The position numbers and the translations under genes are program-made. From DHVE2 group archaeon (GTDB lineage: Archaea; Thermoplasmatota; Thermoplasmata; Thermoplasmatales; Aciduliprofundaceae): a stretch of 15,634 bases of DNA. This document shows, piece after piece, positions 13,917 through 15,634 of the stretch. The stretch is from the NCBI GenBank assembly GCA_015522955.1, contig WALG01000037.1:1-15634 (forward strand), in the 5' to 3' direction. Numbering within the stretch: position 1 is the stretch's first letter; every line of letters begins with the position of its first letter. The notes beneath the pieces are model-generated. The model saw nothing but the letters and a program-made list of their open reading frames with translations. It ran no database searches and was not told the DNA's origin.

Positions 13917-14651
13917 TTAAGGTATTCCAGGCTCTACATATGCGCTAACACCCAATACCCTTATCTCTGCTTCTTCATTTCCTGTTGCATACTGAGGAGA
14001 GCAGCCAGGTGCATCTATTCTGATAGTCATTTCAACAACCACGGCATAATGCTCGGGAACATACATCTTTGAAATTACTTTGAATATTGCATAGTTTCCT
14101 GGAGCCACCTTTACATGCCAAAAGATAAAATGCCCAACATTATCCCCAACAGTATTCCATTTAAATATAACAAGTCTATTTGAAGCATAAACTCGGGGTG
14201 ATAATTTAACTCCGGGAATGTATTCAGAATATCCATAGGCTGCTCTTTTATCATTGGGATTTATCTCAAAACCAAAATCTCCTTCTACTTTTTCAATATA
14301 CAACTTTTGGCCAATGATCTCTGCATAACAATCCTCGGAATCCGTTCCTACGGAGAGTTCTTTGAAATCATAGAGCCAGATATTTAAAGTTTTATCGGGA
14401 ATGGCATAAATCCCCGCTTTTATCACTGCACGATTACATGTTGTGTGGCTATAAGGCCTTACTAAGTTAAAATTATATGATATTTCTTTATATCCTATAA
14501 ATCTGAAACTAAGTAAAGAACTATTAATAATCTGATGCTTAAATTGATTTGGAGTGGGATATGAATATCTCAATATTGAAGAGTTGTTATTTGCTGTTTC
14601 TGTAACTAAAATTGCAGAGACCATATTTATTACAAGAAATATAGAGAACAT
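13917..14651 (-). CDS. Unrecognised secreted or membrane-anchored protein
   Basis: I do not recognise this 244-residue protein. MFSIFLVINMVSAILV (1-16) is a hydrophobic leader with no positive charge before it, so it is either an unusual signal peptide or an uncleaved N-terminal anchor. The rest has no other membrane segment and is rich in Asn, Tyr, Ile and Val with beta-strand-like alternation, as in extracellular beta proteins. Cysteines are at 72, 108 and 217. It ends VSAYVEPGIP. No in-frame ATG, GTG or TTG lies just upstream, so 14651 is the likely start. It is transcribed toward rtcB, 78 bp away, with its own promoter region. It is more AT-rich than its neighbours, so recent gain or lineage restriction is possible. 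Confidence 0.65.
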   Translation of the reverse strand: MFSIFLVINMVSAILVTETANNNSSILRYSYPTPNQFKHQIINSSLLSFRFIGYKEISYNFNLVRPYSHTTCNRAVIKAGIYAIPDKTLNIWLYDFKELSVGTDSEDCYAEIIGQKLYIEKVEGDFGFEINPNDKRAAYGYSEYIPGVKLSPRVYASNRLVIFKWNTVGDNVGHFIFWHVKVAPGNYAIFKVISKMYVPEHYAVVVEMTIRIDAPGCSPQYATGNEEAEIRVLGVSAYVEPGIP

Positions 14652-14683
14652 AAATCTTATTAGGTTAGGGCCCTCATGATGAG

Positions 14684-14708
14684 TATTAAAAGAAATAGAT
14701 ATAAAAAT
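14684..14708 (-). promoter_or_regulatory. AT-rich promoter region of the secreted orphan
   Basis: Two TATA-like blocks are seen on the minus strand, TTTTAATAC nearer the gene and TTTTTATATC further out. They lie about 35-55 nt before the ATG at 14651. No strong ribosome-binding site is visible. Confidence 0.35.
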
Positions 14709-14830
14709 TTTTCTAATCGTATATATAAAGATGACCTAAGATAAAATGAACATTGAATTCCCATAGATATAAAGGTTTCTTTCGCTTATTTCATATTTCC
14801 TTTTTGTGACAGAACTCAAGAAGCAAAAGT

Positions 14831-14838
14831 TTTTTAGA
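14831..14838 (+). promoter_or_regulatory. TATA-like box of pheS
   Basis: TTTTTAGA is centred about 23 nt before the pheS ATG with no ribosome-binding site between, as for pheT. A leaderless transcript is expected. Confidence 0.5.
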
Positions 14839-14857
14839 TTTACATATATGCACTAGT

Positions 14858-15607
14858 ATGGAACTCAGCAGCATCGAAAAGCGCATTCTCCTCTCACTAT
14901 CAAAGGTCACAGGGAAAATCAGTGTAGAGGAACTCATGAATCTCGGCGGATTTTCTCAACTTGTGCAGGTTATGAACGGTATTTCTTGGTTGAAGGTAAA
15001 GGGCCTTGTTAAGGTAGAGGAAAAACTTGAGGTAAAATACTGCTTGAATCGCTATGAGGAACTTCCTGAGAGAAAAGTTTATAATATTCTCAAGGAGAGA
15101 GGTGAGATTGCAATTAAAGAACTTTTCAACATCCTTCCAAAAGAGATTGTAACACTTGGAATTGGTCACCTAAAACAACTAGGTGTGCCTGTGGAGCAGG
15201 GTGTCCTTAAATTCAAAGATGTAGAACAAGAGATAAAGCGTCATGAAGAGGTTCTGAGAAGATTAAAGAAGCGATGTCTTAAGGAGGATGAGATTGCCCC
15301 CGAAATCCTGAGAAACCTGCTTAAGAGAAAGGGGCTCATTGAAAAAAAAGAGAAAATAAAGAGATACATAAGTCTCACACCTCTGGGCAAGAAAGAGGTT
15401 GAAAAGGGCATAATTCTCAAGGAGGAGATAACACAATTAACTCCAGAACTAATTCAGAGTGGAAAGTGGAGAGATTACGAACTTAAGAGATACGATGTTA
15501 CATTATTTGCCTCGAAGATTTATGGAGGTAAGACGCATCCTCTCACTCAGATTATTGAGAGAATAAGAAAGATATTTCTCATAATGGGCTTTGAAGAAGT
15601 GCAAGGA
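14858..15607 (+). CDS. pheS: Phenylalanine--tRNA ligase alpha subunit, 3' part missing
   Basis: The first 250 codons of the catalytic alpha subunit are present; archaeal PheS is usually about 480-500 residues. The N-terminal part (about 1-170) is a set of winged-helix-like tRNA-binding units, starting MELSSIEKRILLSLSK. The approach to the catalytic domain is clear: LTPELIQSGKWRDYELKRYD, then GGKTHPLTQIIERIRKIFLI and MGFEEVQG, where the family continues with Pro and the class II motifs. The frame is broken at 15608 by adapter sequence, so the active site is not encoded in this window. This is an assembly end, not a pseudogene. ATG 14858 is favoured by the TATA-like box; the ATG at 14848 is out of frame. 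Confidence 0.93.
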
Positions 15608-15634
15608 CTGTCTCTTATACACATCTCCGAGCCC
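15608..15634. other. Nextera sequencing adapter (artefact)
   Basis: CTGTCTCTTATACACATCT (15608-15626) is the reverse complement of the 19-bp Tn5 mosaic end used in Nextera libraries. It is followed by CCGAGCCC (15627-15634), the start of the i7-side adapter. In the pheS frame it reads LSLIHISEP, a peptide familiar as adapter contamination in databases. It is library sequence left at a contig end. Confidence 0.98.

Noticed and set aside
14900..15169. 89-codon minus-strand frame opposite pheS
   Set aside because: pheS is unmistakable on the plus strand here; the antisense frame has no recognisable features.
15608..15634. A natural Tn5/IS50 end inserted in pheS
   Set aside because: The mosaic-end sequence is synthetic, it continues into the commercial adapter and it lies at the very end of the window, so it is library sequence.

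Overview
The window looks like an archaeal chromosome segment, most likely from a Thermoplasmatota/Aciduliprofundum-like (DHVE2-type) peptide-using euryarchaeon. The lineage is an inference; I could not run a search. The domain is clear from archaeal markers: the operon eL18-uL13-uS9-RpoN, archaeal-type PheT and PheS, RtcB, a short Sulfolobus-type SSB, TATA-box promoters 23-28 nt upstream of start codons, and tRNA genes without encoded CCA. The window is AT-rich except for the tRNAs and a GC-rich repeat family.

Layout, left to right. tRNA-Val(UAC) at 41-113 is followed directly by the first copy of a roughly 90-bp structured repeat. Then come three plus-strand genes: ssb, a TIGR00725/LOG-like Rossmann protein and pheT. 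Converging on pheT is a 1411-residue minus-strand surface protein: an oligopeptide-binding (SBP_bac_5) module on a stalk of about six Ig-like domains and a coiled coil, with a C-terminal membrane anchor and a very acidic cytoplasmic tail. Divergent from it is a GT4 glycosyltransferase, whose 3' end overlaps the convergent CTP synthase gene pyrG. From 10006 to 10897 lies a gene-poor, repeat-rich island with long hairpins, tRNA-Pro(GGG), and two more repeat copies in tandem. The minus-strand operon rpl18e-rpl13-rps9-rpoN follows, then rtcB, then an unrecognised secreted protein. The window ends in a plus-strand pheS whose 3' half is missing.

The genes are mainly housekeeping: translation (PheRS, tRNAs, ribosomal proteins), transcription (RpoN), tRNA splicing/RNA repair (RtcB), CTP synthesis and ssDNA binding. 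The surface lipoprotein-like SBP, the glycosyltransferase and the secreted orphan are envelope or nutrient-acquisition functions. The three internal junctions of the ribosomal operon share one design: the upstream TGA stop lies inside the Shine-Dalgarno GGTGA of the next gene. Many operon-leading genes instead appear leaderless.

Two points deserve most attention. First, the last 27 bases are Nextera sequencing adapter, not genome, so pheS is cut by an assembly artefact. Second, the tRNA-tail repeat family (copies at 114-204, 10569-10660 and 10672-10760, plus a diverged relative near 10105-10268) keeps its hairpin while the stem sequence changes. It is the best candidate for an undescribed element here.
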